Shown here: piece by piece, positions 1-8,306 of the stretch
How positions within the stretch are numbered: position 1 is the stretch's first letter
Layout of the letters: the number at the start of each line of letters is the position of its first letter
Source: an uncultured Maritalea sp.
Lineage (GTDB): Bacteria > Pseudomonadota > Alphaproteobacteria > Rhizobiales > Devosiaceae
Reading direction: 5' to 3'
NCBI GenBank assembly: GCA_913055925.1
Contig: CAJXLH010000005.1
Coordinates: forward strand, 1 to 24,617
DNA length: 24,617 bases
Made by a program: the position numbers and the translations under genes
Notes under the pieces: generated by a model
What the model was told of the DNA's origin: nothing
Databases searched by the model: none
What the model saw: the letters and a program-made list of their open reading frames with translations, nothing else

Positions 1-339
1 ATGGGCATCATCGAAGGCTATCAAGCCCACCTCAGTCGGCGAAAGCTGGGGCTTGGTGTCATGGCCTTCGTTCAACTGAGTTGCTCAGAGCACGATCAAA
101 CTGCCACCGCCGAATTCCAACGCATTATCGAGGTCACACCTAATATTCTCGCCTGCCACAACACCACGGGCGAAGACGATTTCTTACTTATCGTGGTCAC
201 TCGTGATTTGGACGACTACAGCGCCTTTGTTGACGGCACTTTGCGGCGTCTGCCTGGCGTGACCAGCATTCGCTCAAACCTTTCACTCAAAGAGATGAAG
301 GCGTCGAGCAAGCTGCCTGTGGGTGTTTCAAAGCAGTAA
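1..339 (+). CDS. Lrp/AsnC family transcriptional regulator, C-terminal part
   Basis: The frame is open from the first base and ends at a TAA. The 112 visible residues match the ligand-sensing RAM (alpha-beta) domain of Lrp/AsnC regulators: the linker IIEGYQAHL leads into the domain, followed by an LSC beta strand, the ACHNTTGEDDFLLIV segment (counterpart of the family ECHxxxGxxDyLL signature) and the closing RLPGVTSIRSNLSLKEMK. Family members are about 150-165 residues long, with an N-terminal helix-turn-helix that is missing here, so the gene very probably starts upstream of the window and the ATG at position 1 is an internal methionine. Lrp proteins bind DNA as octamers or dimers and respond to amino acids; the specific effector cannot be read from this fragment. 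No partner gene is visible downstream. Confidence 0.85.
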   Translation: MGIIEGYQAHLSRRKLGLGVMAFVQLSCSEHDQTATAEFQRIIEVTPNILACHNTTGEDDFLLIVVTRDLDDYSAFVDGTLRRLPGVTSIRSNLSLKEMKASSKLPVGVSKQ

Positions 340-998
340 GCAACGCGTTATTCTAAAAGTGGACGTTCGTGTGAAAGCAGCAAAAGGTCACTTTGTTCGC
401 ATAGCTGTCATTCAGGTGCAACACGCGATGCAGGATTTTGGTCCAAAGTTGCTTGACCGTTGGTCTAGTTTTGCTTGACTCACAAGCCGAAAAACCTTCG
501 GTTTTCCGCTCGAATTGGTCCAATTACGCGTGACATCTGACATTCTTTGTTAGATGTCACAGCATTCTGGCCAATGGTCACATTTTAGACCAATGCGTCG
601 TTTGCGCCGGTGGAGGAGCGCGGCCATTTTGCGGTCTCGATCAAACACCAGCGATCGGTCAATGTTCTTCTCGGGAACCGCTCCAAAGAGCGGCGGAAGA
701 TCATTTACCGATAACGGGAGTGTCGTTCGGTTTTGATGCAGGCTGGAATTAGGTTTCAAGACGGGTCAAAGCCCGTCGCCGTGTTCTCGGGTGACCTGGC
801 AATCGAGAGGACGGCCAAAAGTGACCACCTGAAGGGCGGGCCAAATGAGTTCTATTGGCTTTGAACGTCCGCTATGCAGACTTTTGAGACCTTTGCGGAG
901 TTCGCGCAACTAAAGTGCCGGTCGGAGCAGGTAATCTTTTTAGTCGCGAACCTTTCGGAAAAAAGGCTGTTGGCGAGGCTTTGCCCCTATACTAATGC
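340..998. other. Gene-free 659-bp stretch with decayed repeats
   Basis: No convincing gene lies here; the short frames at 550-759 (minus) and 554-736 (plus) overlap each other and resemble no family I recognise. The stretch holds related 19-bp motifs at 440-535 (listed separately), a stem-loop TGACATCT/AGATGTCA at 531-538 and 552-559, a 6-bp stem AAAACC/GGTTTT at 491-505, and a stem GACGGG/CCCGTC with a 6-nt loop at 760-777. Words GGACGTTC (361-368) and GGTCACTTT (386-394) recur as reverse complements at 862-869 and 818-826. The picture is of degraded mobile-element ends or reshuffled intergenic DNA between the Lrp gene and the 3' end of the STAND nuclease gene. No clear rho-independent terminator with a T-run was found for either gene. 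Confidence 0.5.
440..535. repeat. Three degenerate 19-bp direct repeats, possible IS-end remnant
   Basis: GGTCCAAAGTTGCTTGACC (440-458), GGTCTAGTTTTGCTTGACT (462-480) and GGTCCAATTACGCGTGACA (517-535) share the pattern GGTCYAAnnnnGCnTGACn; the second and third match the first at 14 and 13 of 19 positions. A related motif in inverse orientation, TGGTCACATTTTAGACC, lies at about 575-591. Multiple short terminal repeats of this GGTC...TGACC type are a known feature of IS21-family ends, but no istA or istB gene is recognisable next to them, so this is a suggestion only. They could also be binding sites of a regulator. Confidence 0.35.
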
Positions 999-3900
999 TC
1001 ACAGGGTTTCCGAAGGCTTCTCCGAAATGTCACGCGTCACTGCGACAACAATCTGCCCGTCTGCGAGAGTGCCGTTCACTGCGTCACACTTTTCCCTCAC
1101 GAGTTCAACGAGTTCCTCAAAGTTCACCATTTTGCCATCGATTTTCTTTTTAAAGGCGCTTCTTATGACCTTGTTGGTCCTCTGGTCTTTTTCCATTTTC
1201 CTCGGACGGGACGCATTCACGAGAACATATATGCCGGTATGAGATGAAGTCTCCAACAGATACTGATTTGAGAGTTGCTCATCAGGAGTGTTGACCAAGT
1301 GATGTCCTTTCCAGTGCGCCATATCGGCAAGCTTAATCTCAACGGACACCTTCCCCAAAGCGTCCAATCTCGAGTGCAACCTGATATCTGGTCGCTTTTC
1401 ACCGGCAACTTCTTGCTCCCTAATAACCGTGTAGTAGCGCTCCCCCACGTCTCTAAGGCGGGCGGCCAGCCAATTTCTTAAATCCCCTTCTTTTGCATCG
1501 CCACGCCGGAAGAATGCACTTTCATCATCGTCGGATGTATGCAGTCGTTCGAGCAGCGTCGTTAGATGCGATTGGCAAAGCTTCCTGAACTCTTCCACAG
1601 TCGCGGGTGCCTTGGACTGGTCGTTGAGAAACTGAATTGCTTCATCAGGGGAAAATTCAGGCCTTCTTCCGGCCCCTCGCTTCATCAATTCGATCTGGTA
1701 CAAAAAAGTGTCCCGATAACTCGAAAGCGTAGTAGACGTGGCTAGTCTTTCAAAAGCGCTGATAGCCTCAGGTATTTGAAGGGCCGCCAACAAGTTTGTG
1801 TAGTTTCGCCTGTTGCTCTCCGCGCGCTCCGCTTTTCCCGGCGAGTACATACCCTCATGCTTCACATCTTTCTCGGGAGGCCATGCCAGATACGATGCCT
1901 TAACCAACCACTCAAGGAGAATCGGGTCTTGTTTAAACTCAGCTCGCACAGCGTTCGGTCCTTCTGCTAGAGCAGGCTCGTTTCGCTCGCGGCCCAAGTA
2001 TTCGATAAACAGCGCTCTTTGTCCGGCGCTTTGGAGATCAGCAAAAGTCGAGGCCAATACACTTTTAGCGGCGCTTGAGTTGACATTCATAAGACTGTCG
2101 AGCCAAAACCACGCCTCTCTGAGATTAAACCGGGTCAATGAAGCTCGATACCCTGAGACGAGAAACCTCGAAAGACGGTTCCGCTCAACAGAGGGGGCGC
2201 GAGCCACGATGTCTAGACAGAGCATTCTATCGCGACGGTTCTTTGGAAGGGCACGAATCATCATCCTTAGGAGTAACGGCGCGACGAGGCTCCTAGTCTG
2301 GATATCAGAGTAGGCAATCTTACTCACGCAATCAGACCCGTGGTGATCATCGTCACCTTGCTCAGTCATGAAGTCCACTGACAGCGCAGCTTTGATCTCA
2401 GAGCAAAATTGGCTTGGAAAATTATGTGCCAGCTCGTCAACCCATTCGGGAAAGCCATTCAATTCATGAAACGCGAAGCGGAACGCCTTGCGCGCAAGGT
2501 CTTTATCGCCGGGCAACTCCCCAAAAGAGTAATCCAAGTTGATGCCAGCTAGGCCGATGTAGCCGAGATATGTTCGTCTTTCAGCGTAACTTGTGTCGTT
2601 GGCCTTCCAGTATTGTCGCAAGCCATCACTAAATAGCTGGGCAATCTCAGATCCGTATTTCTCTTGGACTGCACGGATCGTTCCTGCCCCAAAGTCATTT
2701 GGGGCCATTTCGAAAAGCCAAACCGCATCACCGTTGTCAAGCTCACCAGCAGCAATGCTCTTTCGGTTGCTCGAGATGAGTTTTTGATTTTTTCGGACGG
2801 CTCTCCATGACTGAATGGTTTTCTTTGCGTCGCGAAACCAGTTTTGAGCGTTATAGCGATATTGATGTTGGAAGAGAGATTTTGTTCTAAGAAACCAACC
2901 GTGGATGCCGAATTGTCGCCGTTGATCTTCGTCTCCATACGTTCTCAAATAATTTCTGAACTTAGCTAATGCACTCCTATGCTCTTCTCCTCGAAGTTTG
3001 GCCAAAATCGTTCGTGCCAGATCAAGGTAGAAACTCCGCTCATTTTGATCGGAGATCTTTGATGCGAGTTCGCAAAAGTGAGAGACGTCGGACTGATCGA
3101 AAACGTCTCCATTTTCTTCTCTGTCATCAAATTCCAAAGGGTATATCGCTCCGAACGGAACGCGGTGCCGCTGAACTTGATCAGAAAATATAGTTATTCG
3201 CCGCTGAACGAGAGCGTGTTTGACGTCTGGTCGTGCTCGAAGACCAATTGCCAGTTGCTTCGTTGGCGCTTTGCGACCAAATACGTCCGTCTTGTGATCG
3301 CTGCCCATCGCCAATTCAATGGCGTCTAGTATGTTTTCATCGTACGGGCGCTGCTCCTCATCACCCAATAACTCTGAAGCCAAAAAGATAATGGCGGGCA
3401 CAAATCTGTTGTAGCGAGACGAAGCGCTTGGCATTCGATAGCGGTTTTCGGATCGGCTGACAGATGCAAAGCGCAGCAATATTGACAGCCATATCTTCTT
3501 CTGGGAGTTGGGCAGGTCCTCTAGCAATTTGATCAAATACCGAAATGTTGCTGACGAATAGTTGGAGCGTTCTCGCCGAACTTTTGAAAGAATGGCAATC
3601 CCGTCAAGCAAGGAAGCTTCGCCAAAGCTGTACTTTAATGCCTTCAACAGGAACATATTCCAGTTTGGGGCCGATTCCGTATCCTCGTTGTCCGGCGGCG
3701 TGGATTGCATGGCTGCTGAGAGTACATCAGCGCAAAAGGAATAATCACCTATCTCATCAAGCGCGGTGCACGCTTCCGCTTTGCTTCGATGGCCAATTTC
3801 GGGGTTTTGCACATAGCCCGCCAGTTTGTCAGCGAGTGAACCCATCTTGCCAAACCGAGCGACCTCAATCAAAAAATCAGTTAATTCGGGGGAACTGGAT

Positions 3901-5372
3901 TGGTCCAGAAGCTCATTGACTACAGGCCACAGGTCAGGGTGTGTGAAGCGCTTTACATCATCATGATAGAACCACTCGCCTCTGAAGCGAACCTCTTCGT
4001 AGAGGTGTGCTTGTTGGCGTAACACGATCTCCTTGTCGCCTACAGATAGTGATTTAGGGTCTCCAGTCTCGATTAGTAGTGCTGGCCTCACATTCACAAC
4101 AACTGCCTTGGCGGAACTGTTCAAAGCTGCCAACCAGCCCATAACATGCTCAGTTGATTGTGGGATGGATCTACGTCCTAACCCCTCGGCAAAAAGCGGC
4201 AAGATTGCCTCTTCGGAATAAGCTCGAGCGCGCAAGCTCTCGTCAAAGTGCTCAGCGGCAAGGAAGTCCCGTATCTCCCTATGGGCGAACATGATACGCC
4301 CCCCGACAGAAGGCTGGAATAACCCGCAGGCAAGCAATTGGCGAACTTCAGCGGGTGTCCAAGCTTCTATATCTGTTGACAGAATATTTGCTGCATTCAT
4401 GGCATCGCCTACTGCCATAGGCTGGACAGAAAAATCCTGCTTGCCGGATAAAATCACGAATGCTGCAAGTTTTGAGACCGCCTTACGAGCACGATTAATG
4501 TCAATGTTCAAGCGGTCCTTGCTTTCAGATTGCCCGAACAGTCGCCAAGCAACTAAATCGCGCATGACTTGCAGTCTTGACTTGAAGACGTCCTCGGGGG
4601 AACGGCCCTCATTAATTGCTTTTTCCCAAACATCCAGGAATAGGTGCGCGTCCAACGGTTGCTGGATTAGACCGGTGGAAAGATGGACGTTAACCGCATT
4701 GATGAAGTCCGAAGTTTTTACTCCGCGAGAAATAGCAAGTTTCTCAATATCCTCACTGGCCAGCGGTGCAAGGCGATAAATCTTGTGTTTTGGGCCATCT
4801 GCTCCCAAGTCCTGCGTGGCATTTCGTGTCTGTTTTATAAAGCGAGTTAGACGTCGTACATCGCCATCCCCAAGCCACTCACTTGGACGACTTGTAATCA
4901 AAACATGCAGCGGCCCATCTCGTCGCCCGACTTCCTGAGTGACAATGGCAAGGGCCTTTTCAAGTGCGCTCTCGTTGCGCGAAGACGGTAGGCGCGCTTC
5001 GTCAAGCGCGTCAAAAAACAGATAGCCACCTTTCTTTGACTTCTTCCATTTTTCAAAGCGCTCAGGTTGATGTTCCAATTCAAAGTCGAATGAGCCCGCC
5101 AAAGTTCCATCTTGCAGTGCTTCCAAACGCATCAGGAATGCATCTTGGCCTTGTTCAATTAGGCGCTCCACCTGATATCGAACTTCAGTTGTTTTTCCCG
5201 CTCCAGCAGTACCAAGGAGAATAGTAACGTCGTTGGTGAGAATTTCATCCCACGTTTTTCCCGTCTCGCGCGTCGCGAGAGAAGCCCAAATACTGTCCGG
5301 CTCATTATCAAAATCTGTCGAATGGATTTCGACAAACCGCCGCGACAAAGAAACGTACTGTCCGCTATTCAT
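999..5372 (-). CDS. STAND/NACHT-type NTPase with C-terminal PD-(D/E)XK nuclease-like domain (putative defence protein)
   Basis: This is a 1457-residue single gene. Residues 48-61 are a beta strand and Walker A P-loop (TILLGTAGAGKT, Lys60). Residues 117-125 are a Walker B strand ending in FFDALDE, the DxxDE form typical of NACHT/STAND ATPases. Residues 155-166 (LHVLITSRPSEW) give the sensor Arg162. FAHREIRDFLAAEHF at 362-376 matches the FxHxxxxxFLAA signature that closes the NTPase module. Residues ~380-1290 look all-helical, like HEAT/TPR-type scaffolds, without an identified family. The C-terminus contains KEGDLRNWL, then RPD with Asp1329, Glu1345-Ile-Lys1347 (D-x15-ExK) and QLxxQY at 1366-1371, the signature of restriction-endonuclease-fold nucleases. 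A plausible role is phage sensing by the scaffold, NTP-driven oligomerisation and DNA cleavage; this is inferred. There is no strong ribosome binding site at the ATG, and no partner gene. The exact subfamily is not recognised. Confidence 0.8.
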   Translation of the reverse strand: MNSGQYVSLSRRFVEIHSTDFDNEPDSIWASLATRETGKTWDEILTNDVTILLGTAGAGKTTEVRYQVERLIEQGQDAFLMRLEALQDGTLAGSFDFELEHQPERFEKWKKSKKGGYLFFDALDEARLPSSRNESALEKALAIVTQEVGRRDGPLHVLITSRPSEWLGDGDVRRLTRFIKQTRNATQDLGADGPKHKIYRLAPLASEDIEKLAISRGVKTSDFINAVNVHLSTGLIQQPLDAHLFLDVWEKAINEGRSPEDVFKSRLQVMRDLVAWRLFGQSESKDRLNIDINRARKAVSKLAAFVILSGKQDFSVQPMAVGDAMNAANILSTDIEAWTPAEVRQLLACGLFQPSVGGRIMFAHREIRDFLAAEHFDESLRARAYSEEAILPLFAEGLGRRSIPQSTEHVMGWLAALNSSAKAVVVNVRPALLIETGDPKSLSVGDKEIVLRQQAHLYEEVRFRGEWFYHDDVKRFTHPDLWPVVNELLDQSSSPELTDFLIEVARFGKMGSLADKLAGYVQNPEIGHRSKAEACTALDEIGDYSFCADVLSAAMQSTPPDNEDTESAPNWNMFLLKALKYSFGEASLLDGIAILSKVRRERSNYSSATFRYLIKLLEDLPNSQKKIWLSILLRFASVSRSENRYRMPSASSRYNRFVPAIIFLASELLGDEEQRPYDENILDAIELAMGSDHKTDVFGRKAPTKQLAIGLRARPDVKHALVQRRITIFSDQVQRHRVPFGAIYPLEFDDREENGDVFDQSDVSHFCELASKISDQNERSFYLDLARTILAKLRGEEHRSALAKFRNYLRTYGDEDQRRQFGIHGWFLRTKSLFQHQYRYNAQNWFRDAKKTIQSWRAVRKNQKLISSNRKSIAAGELDNGDAVWLFEMAPNDFGAGTIRAVQEKYGSEIAQLFSDGLRQYWKANDTSYAERRTYLGYIGLAGINLDYSFGELPGDKDLARKAFRFAFHELNGFPEWVDELAHNFPSQFCSEIKAALSVDFMTEQGDDDHHGSDCVSKIAYSDIQTRSLVAPLLLRMMIRALPKNRRDRMLCLDIVARAPSVERNRLSRFLVSGYRASLTRFNLREAWFWLDSLMNVNSSAAKSVLASTFADLQSAGQRALFIEYLGRERNEPALAEGPNAVRAEFKQDPILLEWLVKASYLAWPPEKDVKHEGMYSPGKAERAESNRRNYTNLLAALQIPEAISAFERLATSTTLSSYRDTFLYQIELMKRGAGRRPEFSPDEAIQFLNDQSKAPATVEEFRKLCQSHLTTLLERLHTSDDDESAFFRRGDAKEGDLRNWLAARLRDVGERYYTVIREQEVAGEKRPDIRLHSRLDALGKVSVEIKLADMAHWKGHHLVNTPDEQLSNQYLLETSSHTGIYVLVNASRPRKMEKDQRTNKVIRSAFKKKIDGKMVNFEELVELVREKCDAVNGTLADGQIVVAVTRDISEKPSETL

Positions 5373-5827
5373 CAGATTGCTTGATACCTGTTGGCGTTGG
5401 GTTCATCGGTGCCGCGCATGCACCACCTACAGTGAAATACATTAATAAAAATCACAAGAAACAAGTCTTTCAGTTGCATTGAGCAGGGTGACTCTAATCC
5501 AACGTCAAAGTCTAGCCCATCCGCACAACTTCTTTCTTACGATGAGTAACTTTTTTGCCTTTGTACAATCGATTAAGCTATCTCGTTGCAGGTCGCTTAA
5601 ACAGCATATTTAGGTCAATGCTCCTAACCATGAGTGCCAAACGAAGGTCCGGATTGGGCTCAAAGCAGTCTCTCGCTCAGTTGGGTTACAAACTTGGTAC
5701 TGGGTCAAAAAAACGGCCCAAAGCGGATAACTAAAATCACTTGTGCGTCAAAACTTGAAACATTTCAATTTAATTGTAGACTTTTCAAGTTTGGCCTGTT
5801 AACGTCACTGAAACTTGAGGAGGCGAG
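5373..5827. other. Divergent intergenic region (455 bp) between STAND nuclease and sugar operon
   Basis: This region must hold promoters for the minus-strand STAND gene and the plus-strand sugar operon. Near the STAND start lies an inverted repeat GGTGC/GCACC (5408-5412 and 5420-5424) around a GCATGC core, within what would be its 5' leader. An AT-rich tract at about 5440-5465 could supply its promoter, but no good -35/-10 pair stands out. The operon side carries the AACTTGA-type inverted repeats at 5751-5792. The short frame at 5634-5852 is not supported by any family resemblance and overlaps the ATPase start. Confidence 0.5.
5751..5792. promoter_or_regulatory. Candidate operator of the sugar operon (inverted repeats)
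   Basis: AAACTTGAAA at 5751-5760 is repeated in inverse orientation as TTTCAAGTTT at 5783-5792. The first arm also forms a tighter near-palindrome, TTGAAACATTTCAA (5755-5768, six of seven pairs matching), the size and shape of a LacI-family half-site pair, although the usual central CG is CA here. A further AAACTTGA copy occurs at 5811-5818, next to the ribosome binding site of the ATPase gene. The LacI-type regulator at 12395-13417 at the end of this operon is the obvious candidate ligand-responsive repressor. This is inferred from symmetry and position only. Confidence 0.5.
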
Positions 5828-6901
5828 ATGGCAAAAGGTCAGGTGCAATTAGATTCAGTTTCCAAATCCTTCGGGGCGCTGAAAGTGATAGATGACATCA
5901 CATTGTCAGTTGCGGACGGCGATTTTGTTGTCTTGTTGGGTCCGTCAGGTTGCGGAAAATCAACGCTTCTCAGAATGATTGCTGGCTTAGAAACTGTGTC
6001 AGATGGCGATCTGTCTATTGGTGGGATGCGCGTAAATGAAGAGCATCCGAGCGACCGCAACATTGCAATGGTGTTTCAGAATTACGCTTTGTATCCACAC
6101 ATGTCGATTAAGGACAATATTGGATATCCACTAAAGTTAGCAGGGATTGCAAAAGCCCAGCGTGACGCGAAGATACTACAAGTTGCAAAGCTACTTGAGC
6201 TGCAAGATTTGTTGGGACGGAAGCCGGCGCAGTTGTCTGGAGGTCAAAGGCAGCGCGTGGCAATGGGGCGCGCACTCGTTCGAGATCCAATGCTTTTTCT
6301 TATGGATGAGCCGCTTTCAAATTTGGACGCAAGATTACGTCAGCAAATGCGCAAAGATATCAAAGCGCTGCACGAAGAGCTTCGGGTTACCACACTATAT
6401 GTGACGCATGATCAAGTTGAAGCTATGACCATGGCCGATCAGGTTGTGTTGCTAGATAAAGGCAAAATTCAACAAATCGGTTCCCCTAAAGAAATATACA
6501 ATCGTCCAGAAAATCTTTTTGTTGCAAAGTTTATCGGTAATCCAGCCATGAACATAATAGAGGATGTTTCGACCTGTCGGCTCTTCTTAAAACGGTTTGA
6601 CTTTGACGGTTCGGGTTCGGAGTACCCATTAGTTGGGCTTAGGCCGGAAAATATCGGTATTGCGCCATTTGAGGGGGTGGCGCCGACAAGTCTTATGTTC
6701 GAAGCGCGAGTTGAGCAAGTAGAGATGCTTGGTAGCGAAAGCTTGTGCCACCTGACACTTCAGGTTGATGGCGGCGTTAAAACAACAATTACGTCGAAAT
6801 TAAATGGAGACAGAAGTGCGCTCAAGGGTGAGCGGGTCCAGCTGTCAATTGAGCCGCTCGATTTACATCTGTTCGAAAGAGCGACAGGGAGGCGGTTGTA
6901 A
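5828..6901 (+). CDS. Sugar ABC transporter ATP-binding protein (UgpC/MalK type)
   Basis: This 357-residue ATPase energises the importer encoded by the next three genes. It has all nucleotide-binding motifs: Walker A GPSGCGKS at 38-45, Q-loop Gln84 in MVFQNYALYPHM, signature LSGGQ at 136-140, Walker B with Asp160-Glu161, D-loop SNLDA and H-loop His194 in YVTHDQVEAM. The C-terminal ~120 residues, with a GLRPEN motif, form the TOBE/OB regulatory fold of the MalK/UgpC (CUT1) group, so the substrate is probably an oligosaccharide. The start is set by GAGGAGG at 5817-5823, four bases before the ATG. It is the first gene of the operon, which is less usual than a binding-protein-first order; 42 bp separate it from the binding protein gene. 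Confidence 0.93.
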   Translation: MAKGQVQLDSVSKSFGALKVIDDITLSVADGDFVVLLGPSGCGKSTLLRMIAGLETVSDGDLSIGGMRVNEEHPSDRNIAMVFQNYALYPHMSIKDNIGYPLKLAGIAKAQRDAKILQVAKLLELQDLLGRKPAQLSGGQRQRVAMGRALVRDPMLFLMDEPLSNLDARLRQQMRKDIKALHEELRVTTLYVTHDQVEAMTMADQVVLLDKGKIQQIGSPKEIYNRPENLFVAKFIGNPAMNIIEDVSTCRLFLKRFDFDGSGSEYPLVGLRPENIGIAPFEGVAPTSLMFEARVEQVEMLGSESLCHLTLQVDGGVKTTITSKLNGDRSALKGERVQLSIEPLDLHLFERATGRRL

Positions 6902-6943
6902 CGCAATTCAGCGAGTGGCCGCAAGTTTCATGAGGAGGAAACT

Positions 6944-8233
6944 ATGAATCTCAAAAGACTAACCGTAGCGTCCGCGGTCATGCTGGCTGGAATAGCCAGT
7001 GCGAACGCAGAAAGCAATAAGTTGAACTTCTGGACATGGCATCCGAGTGAGCCAGTCTTGAACAAAATCATAGAAGGTTTTGAAAGCGAAAATCCCGGCG
7101 TTGAAGTCGAATTGCAGCTTTTCGAATCTGGAGCATATCAAGACCGGCTACCGCTAGCGTTGGCGAGCGGTGATGAACTGGATGTCGTTGCGGTTCAAAC
7201 AAGTTCGATGGTGGAGCTAGTTAAGGACCAGCTTTCTCCAATTGAGCCGCTCTTTGAAGAGAATGCGTCAAAACCGATTACTGAGTTGCTCAATGAAAAT
7301 GCTATAAGACAAGGTAAAAGCCTGGCAAGCGACAATGAGTTGTACATTGCGCCGATGGGTGTTCTGGGCTCGGTCGTGGCCTACTACAATATGGACCTGT
7401 TGGGCGAACTCGGTTTAGCAATCCCGAGAAACCGCGACGATTTGAAAAATTTGGTTGAGCAAACAAAGGCCCAGCGCCCTGATCTCGTACCTATTTCATT
7501 CACTGGGGCGGGCTGGTTCCTCGATGAGATTGGCACAACCATCGCCGAACAAGTAAGCCCTGGCTTCTTTGACTCGGTCCGCTACAACAAGGGCGGTCGC
7601 TGGGATGACGACGCGTATCAAACCGCATTTAGCGCCTTAGTCAATCTTTACAAAGATGGTGTGTTTTCAAAAGACACTTTGGATTTAGACTATGGCCGCT
7701 CTGTTGAACTATTCCAACAAGGCCAATCTGTAATGTTCCTGCAGGGATCGTGGGAAAACGGAATTCTTTCCGCGCCATTTCGTGCAGCAAATGGGATCAA
7801 ATTGACTAATGTCAGTGCGTCCGCATTTCCTACGATTCTGCCAAACACAGATCACTCAATTAGGTCATTCATTGAAGTTGGCCTCGCAGTTCCAGAGGCA
7901 TCACAAAACAAAGAGCTCGCGACAAAGTTCGTAGAATATGTTGTTGCGGGCAACGGAGTAGCTGCGTGGAGCGACACATTATTTGTGGTTCCTTCTCACG
8001 TAGACTTCGAGCTTGCTGAGGGGATTTTTAGCACAGAGGAGGCTCGTCGAGGCTACAACGAGGTATCCTATCTGCTTTTGAACCCTGGAAGTCATCGCAA
8101 CAACGTTTCCGACTTTTCTAATGTCGTTGGTGACACAATCATCGCTTCCATCATTGGTGATACTGACCATAAACAACAAGTTGAGTATCTCCAACGCGAA
8201 TGGGATAGTGGACGCTACTCAAACGCTGAGTAA
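6944..8233 (+). CDS. Extracellular sugar-binding protein (solute-binding protein family 1)
   Basis: This 429-residue periplasmic protein captures the sugar for the adjacent permeases. The N-terminus is a Sec signal peptide with a Lys-Arg pair, a hydrophobic stretch and a probable cleavage after Ala22 (ANA before ES). No lipobox cysteine is present. The mature start LNFWTWHP, the following FESENPGVEVELQ and the mid-protein GQSVMFLQGSWENG segment are typical of CUT1-type binding proteins. A strong GAGGAGGA at 6932-6939 precedes the ATG. The gene is followed by a perfect 12-bp stem-loop. Its neighbours, especially the GH95 glycosidase, suggest a fucose- or L-galactose-containing oligosaccharide, but the binding pocket cannot be interpreted from sequence alone. 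Confidence 0.9.
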   Translation: MNLKRLTVASAVMLAGIASANAESNKLNFWTWHPSEPVLNKIIEGFESENPGVEVELQLFESGAYQDRLPLALASGDELDVVAVQTSSMVELVKDQLSPIEPLFEENASKPITELLNENAIRQGKSLASDNELYIAPMGVLGSVVAYYNMDLLGELGLAIPRNRDDLKNLVEQTKAQRPDLVPISFTGAGWFLDEIGTTIAEQVSPGFFDSVRYNKGGRWDDDAYQTAFSALVNLYKDGVFSKDTLDLDYGRSVELFQQGQSVMFLQGSWENGILSAPFRAANGIKLTNVSASAFPTILPNTDHSIRSFIEVGLAVPEASQNKELATKFVEYVVAGNGVAAWSDTLFVVPSHVDFELAEGIFSTEEARRGYNEVSYLLLNPGSHRNNVSDFSNVVGDTIIASIIGDTDHKQQVEYLQREWDSGRYSNAE

Positions 8234-8240
8234 TCCCACT

Positions 8241-8284
8241 TGAACCACCTAGTCGTCCTCCCAGACATAAGGCTAGGTGGTTCA
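8241..8284 (+). terminator. Intercistronic stem-loop after the binding-protein gene
   Basis: TGAACCACCTAG (8241-8252) pairs perfectly with CTAGGTGGTTCA (8273-8284) around a 20-nt loop. It begins 7 bp after the stop codon, and only a short TTTT follows. It lies inside the operon, so it more likely acts as a partial terminator or 3' stabiliser that leaves more binding-protein mRNA than permease mRNA, a known arrangement in ABC import operons. A similar structure follows smoE in the second operon. Confidence 0.6.
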
Positions 8285-8306
8285 CAATTTTAAGTGAGGT
8301 TCAGAA

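Noticed and set aside
440..535. Possible CRISPR-like direct repeats
   Set aside because: The repeats are degenerate, unevenly spaced (22 and 55 bp) and only three in number, with no cas genes.
550..759. Overlapping 60-70 codon frames on both strands in the spacer after the Lrp gene
   Set aside because: They overlap each other, match no family I recognise, and lie in repeat-rich, apparently decayed DNA.
1813..2313. 166-codon plus-strand frame (and several others) inside the STAND nuclease gene
   Set aside because: They are antisense shadows of a continuous 1457-codon frame that carries recognisable motifs from end to end.
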